A DNA stretch of 64,000 nucleotides from Mycobacteriaceae bacterium. Lineage in GTDB: Bacteria; Actinomycetota; Actinomycetes; Mycobacteriales; Mycobacteriaceae. The translations under genes were made by a program, and so were the position numbers. Shown in pieces: positions 10,101 to 18,504 of the stretch (positions are counted from its first letter, which is position 1; each line of letters starts with the position of its first letter). Below the pieces are notes generated by a model. It was not told the DNA's origin and did not search any database. It saw only the letters and a list, made by a program, of their open reading frames with translations. The stretch spans positions 181,874 to 245,873 of the forward strand of contig JAIEPH010000022.1 in assembly GCA_019749805.1 (NCBI GenBank). Direction: 5' to 3'.

Positions 10101-10449
10101 CGAAAGCGGCAAGGGCGTCGCGGAGCCGACGCTGCCGCTCCTTTCGCTCCTCGGCACTCGCGTTGAGCAGGTGCGTGATCACCTCATTGTTGCCGGCCAC
10201 CTCGCGATCGTCGAAAGCGCGTACCGCGTCGACGATTTGACGGCGCACACGGTCGCGCAGCTCCTGCGTTGCCGCGCGGCTGAACGTGATGAGCAGCATC
10301 TGGTCCAGCGTCGCCACGCCCTCGGCGATGTACCGAGTGACCAGACCCGCGAGTGCGAACGTCTTCCCCGTCCCCGCGCTGGCCTCCAGCACGGTGGTCG
10401 ACCGCTCGGCGGGTAGATCCCCGACGAGATCGAACGGCTGCATGGTCAT
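7153..10449 (-). CDS. recB: exodeoxyribonuclease V beta subunit RecB
   Basis: 1098-residue UvrD-like 3'-5' helicase with a C-terminal nuclease. Visible motifs in order: LEASAGTGKTFALAGLVTRY (Walker A, about residue 20), LLITFSRAATQELRDRVR, MVDEFQDTDPVQWQVI (motif II), LIGDPKQAIYAFRGGDI (motif III), DSRLMYVAMTRAQAQVV (motif VI), and near the C-terminus YIVVDYKTNWLG, the RecB nuclease signature. The start at ATG 10449 (MTMQPFDLVG) overlaps the recC stop as ATGA. Helicase and nuclease sites all look intact. Confidence 0.96.
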   Translation of the reverse strand: MTMQPFDLVGDLPAERSTTVLEASAGTGKTFALAGLVTRYIAEGVATLDQMLLITFSRAATQELRDRVRRQIVDAVRAFDDREVAGNNEVITHLLNASAEERKERQRRLRDALAAFDAATIATTHQFCQLVLKSLGVAGDTDSGVTLVESLDELIAEVADDLYLRHFGREKDNPLLAHPDALRLAREVVNHPATELRPKDPDPDSRAAVCLRFAADVKDELEKRKRQRGILGYDDLLTRLADALEDSDSAARSRMRQRWPIVMVDEFQDTDPVQWQVIDRAFTGQSTLILIGDPKQAIYAFRGGDIVTYLSASQTAGKQMTLDTNWRSDAALVDRLQAVLRGAQLGHERIVVHDVAAHHQGTRLAGAPNPDPFRLRVVRRDAFGRSGTSVILIDQLRSHIAKDLAADIGVLLDSGATFGGDKLHAGEIAVIVEKHRDARVCYNALCEAGIPAVYTGDSDVFTSDAAEDWLALLEAFDQPHRPGIVRAAAATMFFGETAESLVTGGDGLTDHIAETLREWASHARERGVSAIFEAAQLNGMGDRVLSWQNGDRMMTDLAHVTQLLQEAAHREHFTLPALRDWLRAQREDRTGAAERARRLDNDAAAVQVMTVFVAKGLQFPVVYLPFAFNNNVFDPDLVLYHEGDTRCLHVGGPDSPDFNAVAKQGREEDASDDSRLMYVAMTRAQAQVVAWWAPSRDEPTGGLSRLLRGRSPGEPVIPDVVSPVKVTDEQAMARFKEWEAVDGPVIEESVVQPVPSQPSGEAPITLQARHFHRSIDTAWRRTSYSGLIRASESTPVSSEPEVVELDDEIAEIPLLTAAVGTDVPSPMSDLPSGAKFGTLVHAVLETADPFAPDLAAELEAQIKEHALWWPVDVAAADLAAAMLPMHDTPLGPLAAGQTLRHIGLPDRMREMDFEFPLAGGDLRGSAPEIRLAHVGELVGQHLATDDPLAPYADRLKGATLGGQSLKGYLSGSVDAVLRIGERYIVVDYKTNWLGDQNQQPLTAADYARPRLTEAMLHSDYPLQALLYSVVLHRFLRWRLPGYLPDTHLGGVLYLFLRGMCGPDTPVVDGHPAGVFSWQPPTSLITSMSDLLDAGRVVA

Positions 10450-13400
10450 TCCAGCGCTCCGAGCATCGGCAGCCACAGCCGGCAGGCGTAGGCGTCGAGG
10501 CCGCGCTCGACGAGGTGCTTCAGCCACGTGCCCTTCCCGAAGGCCAACTGGTAGGCGGGCTCGTCCTCCTCACCCGGGTACCTCCCCGAGCGCCACTTGA
10601 AGCCGGCCCGCTGTTCGGGATCGCCGTGACCGTGTTTGGCCTCCGCCCATGCATAAGAGGTCTTGACGGGCAACGGCAGCGGCGCGCGGCGACCTTCGTC
10701 ATACATCGCGACGAGATCGGCCAACAGCTCGACGGCCGACTGTTCGGGTCGGCTCATGGTCTCCACCCGCGGTGTGGTTCCCCGTGGCGGACGTCCGATC
10801 GTGATGGCCCGCCACTCGCGTCGGGGTCGGTGAGCGATCAACGCCAGCAACGGAATCCACGGCTGCAGGAGATGGCGACCGTCGAGCTTGGAATAGGTCA
10901 CCGACACCAGCCGGTCACCGTAGATCGGCGAGACCGTGCCGGTGAGCCTCCGCCCCCGGCCCAGGTCGATGTCCACGTCGACGGCGCCGGGTTGGGCGTC
11001 ATGGTAGGGCCTGGCGGCGTCGGCGATCTCGGTGACCTGGTCGCGTATCTCGTTGGCCTTGCGCCACCCCAGGTTTCCCGGCGGGAGGGTCCCTCGACGC
11101 CATTCGGCCTGGCGCGCCTGGTCGGCATCCATGCCGCGCAACATGTCCTGCAGCATGCGGTCGCCGACGGTCCACTCCTCGAGGGCGTTGATATCGACGG
11201 GCATCGCGTCCTCGACGCCGTCGACCTCCCAGGGCAGCGTGTAGTCCAGCGCGCGGAAGAACCCCTTGACCGGATCGCGGAAGAACGCAACGAGATCGGC
11301 GAGGACGACGTCGTCGGCCGGGGGAGCGGGCAGCAGACCGGAGATGAACAATGGCCGTTCGGCGCGCTCGCCTGCGCGGGCCAGCGCGGCACGTTTCACG
11401 GTGGAGTCGAAGGTGAAGGGTTCGCCCGGTATCAGCTTGCCGGGGATGACATTTCGAGTGTCGAAGGGCTGCAGCGGATGTTTGACGACAACCTTGCGTT
11501 CCTTGGTCTCGGTGGTCAGGTCGAGGGTGTCGAGGAGTTCGGCGAGCGGGACTGCGGGTGGACGCTCCTGGCCGGAGTATTCGTTGGCGCCGGTGTAGGT
11601 GATCACGAGCGATTCCGTGGCGGCGCCGATGGCGTCGAGCAGTAGTTGTCGGTCCTCGGATCGGATGTCGCGCTCACCGGTCATCGGCGCGCGGGCCAGG
11701 ACGTCGTCGCCGTCGACCACCCCGAGCCTGGGGAACACCCCGTCGTCGAGCCCGACCAGGCACACCACGCGGTGCGGTACGGACCGCATCGGCACCATCG
11801 TGCACACCGTCAGCGTGCCGGTGCGGAAGTTCGCGCGCGTCGGCCTGCCGGCCAGGTGGCGGTCGAGCAGCGCCTTGATGTCGGGGAGTCGCATGAGGCT
11901 GTCGGCGCGGGTGCCGGCGGTGGAGAGCACGTCGCCGAACTCGCGTTGCAGCTGGCTGTTCTGCCAGGCGTCATCGTCGCCGACCTTGGCGAGCAGATCG
12001 ATGCTGTCGGCCAGTGACGTCAGCCAGTCACTGAGTGGCCTTGCACCGGTGAGTGATTCGACAGCGCGCTGTAGCCGGTCCACGTACTCGGCGAGCTGGC
12101 CGGCGAGCTCCACGCGGTTGCTGCTGACGTCGTCGAGCGGGAGTGTGGTGTCGATCCAGGCGTGTGAGTCGTCGGACATCGCGACACCGGCGAGGACGCG
12201 GTCGATGCCGAAGCGCCAGGTGTTCTGGATGAAGTCGACACCGTAGGGCTTGCGGTGGTCGGTGTCGAAGCCCCAGCGGATGTTCGACTGGCGGACCCAG
12301 CGGGTGATGTCCTCGAGGTTGTCGTCGGTGAAGCCGAAGCGGGCACGCACCGGCGCGGTCTGGGCGAGGTTGAGCACCTCGCTCGCGGTCGCACGCCCCC
12401 CGGCGAGGGTGAGCAACTGTGACGCGACGCCGAGCAGTGGGTTGGTCTGCACGAGCGACCGGTCGGCCAGTCGCACCCGCAGTTGGTGGGCGGGGTGCAC
12501 GCCTTTGATCATGTCGCCGAGCCCGAACCCCGCGACGATCAGCGGCGCGTACGTCTCGATGTCCGGGCACATGACGAGGATGTCGCGTGGTTCGAGGGTC
12601 GGGTCGTCGGCGAGCAGGCCGAGCAGCACTTCGCGCAGGACATCGATCTGGCGGGCGGGGCCGTGGCAGCTGTGCACCTGCACCGAGCGGTCGTCGGACT
12701 TCAGTGTGCGGCCCTTCGCGCGAACGGCGTTGGCGGTGATGTCGGATTGCAGCCAACCGAGCAGTGTTTCGGGATGGGTGGTCCCGCCGAGATATTCGTC
12801 GGTCTGCCGGTCGGCGGGCAGGCTGCGCTGCAGCTCGCGCAGATCGCGTCCGAGCGTCGCCAGCAGGGGGTGGTGGACGCTTCGGTGGGTGGTGTCGTCG
12901 CGACGGGGGATGGCTCCGTGGTTTCCGCCGAGCGATGTCCACAGTTGGTCGCTGGCGTGCGGCAGCCACAGGTGCAGGTCGTGGTGGGTGGCCAGGGCGT
13001 CGAGCAGTTCGATCTCGGTGCTCGGCAACCGCGTGTGGCCGAACAGGGAGATGCGCTGCGGCAGATCGGTGGGGGACTCCCGAAGTGCAGCAACGGTTTT
13101 GGCGTGCCGGATGTGTGGCGGGTCGGCGTCGATGCGGTCCACCAGGGCGCGCCAGAGGGGCGGCTGCCACAGCAGGTCGTCGCCGATGCCGCCGTCGGCA
13201 CCGTTCTCCCAGTCGATGAGCAGGTGCGGTCGTTGGCGAGCATAGGACGCGAAGAGTCCGGCGAGCCGTCGTGCGACCGAGTAGCGCCTGCCCTGCCGCA
13301 GTTCTCGTTCGTCACCTGACTCGAAGTGGCCCAGGTGGGTCGACAGGGTCTTGCACCAGGGCTGATCGCAGCTTTCGTCGATGACGTCCAACAGCGGCCA

Positions 13401-13682
13401 GACCATCGCGTCGGGCGTCCACGGATCGTCGCGCTCGGTGCCACTGATCTCGGCGATCAACGAGTAGGGGTTGCGGAACGCGATGCCTGCGCACACGCCG
13501 TCGGCGCCGCTGCCGCGACCGAGGACGTGCGAGAGCCGCTGGCTCAGCCAGCGTTCGACGCCCTTGGCGGGGACGATGACGACTTCCTCGGCGAACGGGT
13601 CGGGCAGGGGGTTCGAGAGCAGGGCGCCGAGACCGTCGGCCAGCAGATCGGTGCGCTCAGCACGGTGCAGGTGCAGTGCCAT
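10446..13682 (-). CDS. recC: exodeoxyribonuclease V gamma subunit RecC
   Basis: 1078-residue scaffold and Chi-scanning subunit of RecBCD. The N-terminus (MALHLHRAER followed by DPFAEEVVIVPAKGVERWL and LSQRLSHVLG) is typical of RecC, as are the inactive-helicase segments FGHTRLPSTEIELLDAL and VRVHSCHGPAR-like QVHSCHGPARQIDVL near the middle. It starts at ATG 13682 and its stop overlaps recB. It is the first gene of the operon, and the 28 bp upstream leave no room for a promoter before the HD-domain gene stop, so the operon may be read from farther upstream. Confidence 0.95.
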   Translation of the reverse strand: MALHLHRAERTDLLADGLGALLSNPLPDPFAEEVVIVPAKGVERWLSQRLSHVLGRGSGADGVCAGIAFRNPYSLIAEISGTERDDPWTPDAMVWPLLDVIDESCDQPWCKTLSTHLGHFESGDERELRQGRRYSVARRLAGLFASYARQRPHLLIDWENGADGGIGDDLLWQPPLWRALVDRIDADPPHIRHAKTVAALRESPTDLPQRISLFGHTRLPSTEIELLDALATHHDLHLWLPHASDQLWTSLGGNHGAIPRRDDTTHRSVHHPLLATLGRDLRELQRSLPADRQTDEYLGGTTHPETLLGWLQSDITANAVRAKGRTLKSDDRSVQVHSCHGPARQIDVLREVLLGLLADDPTLEPRDILVMCPDIETYAPLIVAGFGLGDMIKGVHPAHQLRVRLADRSLVQTNPLLGVASQLLTLAGGRATASEVLNLAQTAPVRARFGFTDDNLEDITRWVRQSNIRWGFDTDHRKPYGVDFIQNTWRFGIDRVLAGVAMSDDSHAWIDTTLPLDDVSSNRVELAGQLAEYVDRLQRAVESLTGARPLSDWLTSLADSIDLLAKVGDDDAWQNSQLQREFGDVLSTAGTRADSLMRLPDIKALLDRHLAGRPTRANFRTGTLTVCTMVPMRSVPHRVVCLVGLDDGVFPRLGVVDGDDVLARAPMTGERDIRSEDRQLLLDAIGAATESLVITYTGANEYSGQERPPAVPLAELLDTLDLTTETKERKVVVKHPLQPFDTRNVIPGKLIPGEPFTFDSTVKRAALARAGERAERPLFISGLLPAPPADDVVLADLVAFFRDPVKGFFRALDYTLPWEVDGVEDAMPVDINALEEWTVGDRMLQDMLRGMDADQARQAEWRRGTLPPGNLGWRKANEIRDQVTEIADAARPYHDAQPGAVDVDIDLGRGRRLTGTVSPIYGDRLVSVTYSKLDGRHLLQPWIPLLALIAHRPRREWRAITIGRPPRGTTPRVETMSRPEQSAVELLADLVAMYDEGRRAPLPLPVKTSYAWAEAKHGHGDPEQRAGFKWRSGRYPGEEDEPAYQLAFGKGTWLKHLVERGLDAYACRLWLPMLGALE

Positions 13683-13710
13683 CAGCGTCCACTCTAGGAG
13701 GCGCTGACCG

Positions 13711-14328
13711 TCAGACGAGCACGATTCGGTCGCCGCCTTCGACCAGGCGCTTCAACTCGTCGACGACGCGCCCGAGCTCGTCGACCATCCAGCTGTCCAG
13801 GCCGCGCTTGCGGTACGCGTCGAGCAGCCCGCCGTAGTACCTGAGGTGATCGCGCGGGTCCTTCACGGTGAAGCGCTCCCACAGCTTGGGGCCGTGTTCG
13901 TGGTAGTCCCGCAGCATCGACCGGGCGTTGTCGAGCTTGTCGGCGACCGACACCAGCAGCGTGTCCGTGCCCACCTGGGCGAGGTGCTCGATATAGGCCT
14001 TCTTGCGTTCGTGCCACGGCGGTTTCGGCTCCACGTCGGTGTCGCTGCACTCTTCGACGATGGTGGCGACGCCCGCACCGAAGTTTTTCCGGATCTCCTC
14101 CAGCGTCGGCGGGCCGCCGGCGTCCTCGACACAGTCGTGCAGCAGCGCCGCGATGGCCTGATCTTCGGAGCCGTTGTCGTTGATCACCAGACCAGCCACC
14201 GACAGCAGGTGCCCGAAATAGGGGATGTTGCCGCCCTTGCGGACCTGGTTGTGATGCTTCAGCTCGGCGTACACAAGCGCCTTGGAGAACTGGCCGGTCA
14301 GCTTGGGGGTCGAGGTCTGTTCACTCAC
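13711..14328 (-). CDS. HD-domain phosphohydrolase (RelA/SpoT-hydrolase-like)
   Basis: 205 residues starting at GTG 14328 after AGAGGAAGCG. It carries an HD-domain metal set: YAELKHHNQVRKGG, YFGHLLSVAGLV, AALLHDCVEDAGG (the HD plus ED pair) and VSVADKLDNARSM. This arrangement matches the (p)ppGpp/nucleotide hydrolase half of SpoT-like proteins and the HD4 family; no synthetase domain is present. Predicted cytoplasmic. Substrate could be (p)ppGpp or another nucleotide. It ends 28 bp before recC on the same strand, so it may be co-transcribed with recCBD. Confidence 0.75.
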   Translation of the reverse strand: MSEQTSTPKLTGQFSKALVYAELKHHNQVRKGGNIPYFGHLLSVAGLVINDNGSEDQAIAALLHDCVEDAGGPPTLEEIRKNFGAGVATIVEECSDTDVEPKPPWHERKKAYIEHLAQVGTDTLLVSVADKLDNARSMLRDYHEHGPKLWERFTVKDPRDHLRYYGGLLDAYRKRGLDSWMVDELGRVVDELKRLVEGGDRIVLV

Positions 14329-14377
14329 GTCGCTTCCTCTCTACAGCCCGACCATAGTCCGGGGGTGATATGCCCTT

Positions 14378-14461
14378 GGTGCCAAGCTCGGAGCGACAAT
14401 GTCGCTCAACTACTACCGTCGGCCCTAACTTCAGCGACAAAGTCGCTGAGAGCCTGGCAAC
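14378..14461 (-). repeat. 83-bp palindromic interspersed element, copy 1
   Basis: The reverse-strand relative of the two elements at 42285 and 42521. It has outer arms GTGCCAAG and CTGGCAA, two inner mini-hairpins (AGCGAC-aat-GTCGCT and AGCGAC-aaa-GTCGCT), and the same central core CAACTACTACCG. It lies in the gap between the HD-domain gene and the DUF3060 gene. Alignment by eye gives roughly 80 percent identity to the other copies. Confidence 0.8.
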
Positions 14462-14512
14462 TCGAGTAGTGCCCCCCGGGACGGCACGCCTGGGCCACCC
14501 AACGGCGCCCGC

Positions 14513-15286
14513 TCAGCCGCGGGTGACCTTGTTGGAGTCGGTGGTGTCGATCTGCGGATCACCCGAGAGATAGACGATCTCGTTGTCGAAGCCCGAGGCG
14601 CTGATCGCGTTGGCGCTGTCGACGGTGATCTTGTTCTCGACGCCGGACACGGAGACGGTGCCGCAGTTTCCGGTCAGCGTGACCGTGTTGTTGACGCCGC
14701 TGATGTTCACGTCGCCGTTTTGGCAGACGACGGTTCTCGTCTCGTCGACACCCGAGACGCTCGTCGGCGTGCCGGGTGTCGCGGTCTGTTCGGTGTCGTC
14801 GCTCGGCAGGCCCGTGAAGTCCGGGAAGTCCGGGAAGGTGATCGTCGGCGGGACGAAGGTTCGCGTCCCGCCAGGCTCGCCGACGGTTCCGCCACCGCCC
14901 GACTCCTGGATCGTCGACGACATCAACGACACCACCACGCCGATACCGGCGAGGATCACGAACACGACCGCGATGAGCCCGATGACCACTCCGACCGGAA
15001 CGCCGGCTTTCTTCTGGATCGGTGTGTAGTGCGTGCCGAACGGCGGCTGGTATGGATCGCCGTAGGGCTGCTGACCATACTGCGGCTGGCCGTAAGGCTG
15101 TTGACCATAGGACGGTGGGCTTCCGTAGGCCGGTGGCGGTATGCCGTAGGCCGGCGGCGGCAGCGGCGACGACGGGTTCACCCCCTCGCCGTACTGCGGG
15201 TCGGTGCCCAGCTCCCGTGCCCCGTATGCGGCCGCCGACTGCTCGAGCTGCCGGATGCGTTCCTCGGGGTCGTCCGGGGAGGTCAT
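14513..15286 (-). CDS. DUF3060 membrane protein with Pro/Tyr/Gln-rich N-terminus
   Basis: 257 residues starting at ATG 15286. Order: a short helix (DDPEERIRQLEQSAAAYG, about residues 5-22), a cytoplasmic low-complexity stretch with repeated QQPYG and PPAYG units (about 45-95), one transmembrane segment (VPVGVVIGLIAVVFVILAGI, about 105-125), a Ser/Pro linker, and a C-terminal DUF3060 domain of short repeated strands such as ISGVNNTVTLTGNCG and VSGVENKITVDSA that look like a beta-helix. Function is unknown. Divergent from the GH3 glycosidase at 15355. An in-frame upstream ATG at 15331 would overlap the presumed promoter region. Confidence 0.8.
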   Translation of the reverse strand: MTSPDDPEERIRQLEQSAAAYGARELGTDPQYGEGVNPSSPLPPPAYGIPPPAYGSPPSYGQQPYGQPQYGQQPYGDPYQPPFGTHYTPIQKKAGVPVGVVIGLIAVVFVILAGIGVVVSLMSSTIQESGGGGTVGEPGGTRTFVPPTITFPDFPDFTGLPSDDTEQTATPGTPTSVSGVDETRTVVCQNGDVNISGVNNTVTLTGNCGTVSVSGVENKITVDSANAISASGFDNEIVYLSGDPQIDTTDSNKVTRG

Positions 15287-15341
15287 GCGCAGATCCTGAC
15301 ATATCGAGATGACGCGCGGGCGGCGAAGCAACCACGCCGGG

Positions 15342-15347
15342 TAACTT
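15342..15347 (+). promoter_or_regulatory. -10 element TAACTT of a likely leaderless transcript
   Basis: TAACTT fits the mycobacterial TANNNT -10 motif and ends 7 bases before the ATG at 15355, so transcription would start at or next to the start codon. There is no ribosome-binding site between. Confidence 0.45.
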
Positions 15348-15354
15348 CATTCCC

Positions 15355-16569
15355 ATGTCGCCGAGCCTCAAGGAACGTATGCAGGCATCGAGGTGGATCA
15401 CGATCGCGTTCGCCGTGCTCGCGGTGGCGCTGCTCGGCACCGCGGTGGTCCTCGTCATCAAGCCCCGGCTGTCGGGAACGTCGACAGCGCCTTCAACCGA
15501 GGCCTCGGCGCCCAGCTCGCCGGCGCCCACCTCGCCGGTCGCGCCGCCCTGCGGCGAGGCCGAAGCCCTGGTCAACTCCATGTCCACCCGCGACAAGCTC
15601 GCCCAGCTCCTGATGGTCGGGGTGACCGGCCCCGAGGACGCCCGCGCCGTCGCCGCCAACCACCGCATCGGCGGCATCATGATCGGAAGCTGGACCGACC
15701 TGTCGATGCTGCAGGACGGATCCCTGCCCGCGATCGCCGCCTCCACGGGGTCGCTGCCGTTGGCGGTCAGCGTCGACGAGGAAGGCGGTCGCGTGTCACG
15801 GCTGGCCACCATCATCGGCGAGCAGCCGTCGCCGCGCGTCCTGGCTGCCACCACTTCGCCCGACGAGGTGTACGCCATCGCCTTCGAGCGGGGCAGCGCA
15901 ATGAAACAGCTTGGCATCACAGTCGATTTCGCCCCGGTGGTCGACGTGACCGACGCTCCCGACGACACCGTCATCGGGGACCGCTCCTTCGGCTCCGACG
16001 CCGAAACCGTCACCGCTTACGCCGGCGCGTACGCGCGCGGACTGCGCGACGCCGGAGTGCTTCCGGTGCTCAAGCATTTCCCCGGGCACGGCCACGGCTC
16101 GGGCGATTCGCACACCGGCGGCGTGACTGTCCCGCCGATCGAGCAACTGCAGGCCGACGACCTGATCCCGTACCGGACGCTGACGACGCAGCATCCCGTC
16201 GCCGTGATGCTCGGTCACGTGCAGGTGCCGGGCCTGACGGGCACCGATCAGGCCAGCCTGTCCAAGCCGGCATACGACCTGCTGCGATCCGGAGGCTACG
16301 GCGGCCCGCCCTTCACCGGCCTGGTGTACACCGACGATCTGTCCAGCATGGCCGCGATCAACGAGCAGTACGGTGTGCCGGAGGCGGTGCTGCGCGCGTT
16401 GCAGGCCGGCGCCGACGTCGCGCTGTGGATCACCACCGACGAGGTGCCCGCGGTATTGGATTCGCTTGAACAGGCGGTCAATTCGGGTCAGCTGAGCATG
16501 GATCGCGTCAATGAAGCGGCGACGCGGGTGGCGGCGTCGAAGAGTTCGACGCCGAACTGCGGGGGCTGA
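15355..16569 (+). CDS. glycoside hydrolase family 3, NagZ-like beta-N-acetylglucosaminidase
   Basis: 404 residues. An N-terminal membrane anchor or uncleaved signal (ITIAFAVLAVALLGTAVVLV, residues 15-34) is followed by a Ser/Thr/Pro linker and a GH3 barrel. Visible: SVDEEGGRVSR (139-149), KHFPGHGHGSGDSHTGG (240-256) containing the NagZ Asp-His acid/base loop, and VYTDDLSSM (324-332) with the nucleophile Asp. It likely removes GlcNAc from muropeptides outside the membrane. Related to the peptidoglycan-recycling enzyme LpqI, but there is no lipobox cysteine, so it may be a membrane-anchored paralogue. Likely leaderless. Confidence 0.85.
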   Translation: MSPSLKERMQASRWITIAFAVLAVALLGTAVVLVIKPRLSGTSTAPSTEASAPSSPAPTSPVAPPCGEAEALVNSMSTRDKLAQLLMVGVTGPEDARAVAANHRIGGIMIGSWTDLSMLQDGSLPAIAASTGSLPLAVSVDEEGGRVSRLATIIGEQPSPRVLAATTSPDEVYAIAFERGSAMKQLGITVDFAPVVDVTDAPDDTVIGDRSFGSDAETVTAYAGAYARGLRDAGVLPVLKHFPGHGHGSGDSHTGGVTVPPIEQLQADDLIPYRTLTTQHPVAVMLGHVQVPGLTGTDQASLSKPAYDLLRSGGYGGPPFTGLVYTDDLSSMAAINEQYGVPEAVLRALQAGADVALWITTDEVPAVLDSLEQAVNSGQLSMDRVNEAATRVAASKSSTPNCGG

Positions 16570-16609
16570 TTCTCGTTTGCCGTGTCGCGAGAACGGCAAT
16601 CCATGAGCC

Positions 16610-17728
16610 ATGACTTTCATCGTCATCGGGAGTGGTCCCGCGGGGGTGAGCGCGGCGGAGACGTTCCGCAGCAAGCACCCCGGCATTCCGGTGCGCATCC
16701 TGACCGTCGATCCTGCGCTTCCCTACGCCAAGCCGCCGCTGAGCAAGGGGTATCTGTGCGGCCGCGAGGGCGCCCGCGAGCTGCACAGCGCCGGCTGGTT
16801 CGACCGCAACAACGTCGATCTCATTCGGGGGGTCACCGTCGACCACATCGACACCGACAGCCAGGAGGTGGTCACGGCGGGTGGGCGGCGTTACCCCTAC
16901 TGGCATCTCGTAGTCGCGTCGGGCTCGACCCCGATCAAGCTGACGATCCCCGGCGCCGAGTCCGCGCTCATGCTGCGGTCGTTCGGCGATGCGGTTGCGC
17001 TGAAGATGGCAGCCCGATACGCAGACTCGGCAGTCGTCATCGGCGGCGGCCTGATCGGCTGTGAAGCCGCCGCGGCGCTGGCGACAGGCGGTGTGAAAAC
17101 CACGCTGGTGGCCCCGGAAAGCGTTCCCCTGCAACGACGATTCGGTGTCGAGGTCGGTGAGCGTGTGGTGAAGATTCTGGCCGACAACGGGGTCGGCTTC
17201 GTGGGTGACAGAAAGGTTGTCGAAATCGACGGCTCGGGCGTGGTGCTCGACGACGGCACGGCGGTCCAGGCCGATCTCGTCGTCTCCGCCAATGGTGTGC
17301 GGCCGGACATCCGGCTGGCCGAATCCGCCGGACTGGAAACCCGAGACGGCCGCATCGTGGTCGACGAGCACATGCACGCGTCGGCGCGCAACGTTTACGC
17401 CGCGGGCGACGTCGCACTCGCCCACAATGTCACCGCCGGGCGCCGCATCCGCGCCGAGCACTGGCGCGACGCCGCGCAGGAGGGCCTCGTCGCCGGACTC
17501 ACGGCCGCCGGCTTCTCCGCCGCCTGGGATCAAGTTCCCGGATTCTCGTCCACCATCGGCGATTCGGTGTTCAAGTACCGCGGCTGGGGCAGCTACGAGA
17601 CATGTCGACTCGTCGACCACCACGACGGGTTCACGGTCTGGTACGAGTCCGACGGCGAGGTCGTCGGGGTGCTGACGCTCAACGCCGATGAGGACCTCCG
17701 TCACGCGGAAGAACTGCTGCGCGCGTAG
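16610..17728 (+). CDS. FAD-dependent NAD(P)-disulfide-type oxidoreductase
   Basis: 372 residues. Two Rossmann motifs are visible: FIVIGSGPAGVSAAE at residues 3-17 for FAD and VVIGGGLIGCEAAAAL near 145 for NAD(P)H. The segment YAKPPLSKGYL resembles ferredoxin/rubredoxin reductases, and NVYAAGDVALAHN is the conserved second FAD motif. There is no CxxC redox pair. It probably passes electrons from NAD(P)H to a ferredoxin or monooxygenase; no partner gene adjoins. The last 28 bases overlap the end of the convergent methyltransferase-like gene. Confidence 0.8.
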   Translation: MTFIVIGSGPAGVSAAETFRSKHPGIPVRILTVDPALPYAKPPLSKGYLCGREGARELHSAGWFDRNNVDLIRGVTVDHIDTDSQEVVTAGGRRYPYWHLVVASGSTPIKLTIPGAESALMLRSFGDAVALKMAARYADSAVVIGGGLIGCEAAAALATGGVKTTLVAPESVPLQRRFGVEVGERVVKILADNGVGFVGDRKVVEIDGSGVVLDDGTAVQADLVVSANGVRPDIRLAESAGLETRDGRIVVDEHMHASARNVYAAGDVALAHNVTAGRRIRAEHWRDAAQEGLVAGLTAAGFSAAWDQVPGFSSTIGDSVFKYRGWGSYETCRLVDHHDGFTVWYESDGEVVGVLTLNADEDLRHAEELLRA

Positions 17729-18456
17729 CGCTTACGTAGGCCCGGGATCAGCATGGGCACCCGCTGCCGGTACTCGGCGTAGCGTGCCCCCAGCGCCGCG
17801 GTCAGGTCATGCTCTTCGAACTGCAGGGCGAGCAGGATGTATCCCGTCATCACCGCCGCGAACAGCAGATGACCCGCAGACATCGTCGGGGCCGCCCAGA
17901 ACGCGATGAGGAAGCCCAGCATCAACGGATGGCGCACCACCCGGTACAACAGCGTCACCCGGAAACCGGTCTCCGCGGATGGCCGCGCCCGCCAGGCCGT
18001 GAACACCTGCTTCAGCCCGAACAGTTCGAAGTGGTTGATCATGAAGGTCGACGCCAGCACCATCGCCCAGCCCAGCCAGAACATCGTCCACACCGCGAGA
18101 CGCGCGGGCTGCCACGTCACCTCCCAGACAACCGCGGGCAGCTCGCGCCACTGCCAAAACATCAGGACGAGAACGAGACTCGCGATCAGCACGTAGGTGC
18201 TTCGTTCGACGGGCGCCGGCACGATGCGTGTCCACCATCGCTTGAACGCCGGACGGGCCATGACACTGTGCTGCACCGCGAACAGCGTCACGAGGACGAC
18301 GTCGATCGGCACCGCCCAGCCAGCCGCGGCGACGAGCGCATTGTCGACACTGCGTGGGACGACGAAGCCGCCGACGAAGCCGATCAGGTACAGGAAGACG
18401 ACGAGAAACAGGGTGTAGCAGAGTGTGCCGTAGACGACGGCGATGGTTCGTTTCAT
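17701..18456 (-). CDS. NnrU/isoprenylcysteine methyltransferase-like membrane protein (MddA-like)
   Basis: 251 residues with about five or six hydrophobic helices (for example YTLFLVVFLYLIGFVGGFVV at 14-33 and VLIASLVLVLMFWQWREL). The C-terminal signature LYRVVRHPLMLGFLIAFWAAP and QFEEHDLTAALGARYAEYR is the SAM-binding region of the isoprenylcysteine methyltransferase/NnrU superfamily. The pattern resembles MddA, which S-methylates methanethiol to dimethyl sulfide; that specific activity is an inference. Starts at ATG 18456. Its 3' end overlaps the FAD reductase gene tail-to-tail. Confidence 0.7.
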   Translation of the reverse strand: MKRTIAVVYGTLCYTLFLVVFLYLIGFVGGFVVPRSVDNALVAAAGWAVPIDVVLVTLFAVQHSVMARPAFKRWWTRIVPAPVERSTYVLIASLVLVLMFWQWRELPAVVWEVTWQPARLAVWTMFWLGWAMVLASTFMINHFELFGLKQVFTAWRARPSAETGFRVTLLYRVVRHPLMLGFLIAFWAAPTMSAGHLLFAAVMTGYILLALQFEEHDLTAALGARYAEYRQRVPMLIPGLRKRYARSSSSA

Positions 18457-18504
18457 GGTTCGACTCTTCGCCGCAGCGGTGCGCAGGCGCGTGAGGCGGA
18501 TGCC

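Noticed and set aside
14559..16013. Large minus-strand frame across the DUF3060 and GH3 genes
   Set aside because: It runs through two well-supported genes in other frames and lacks any domain pattern.
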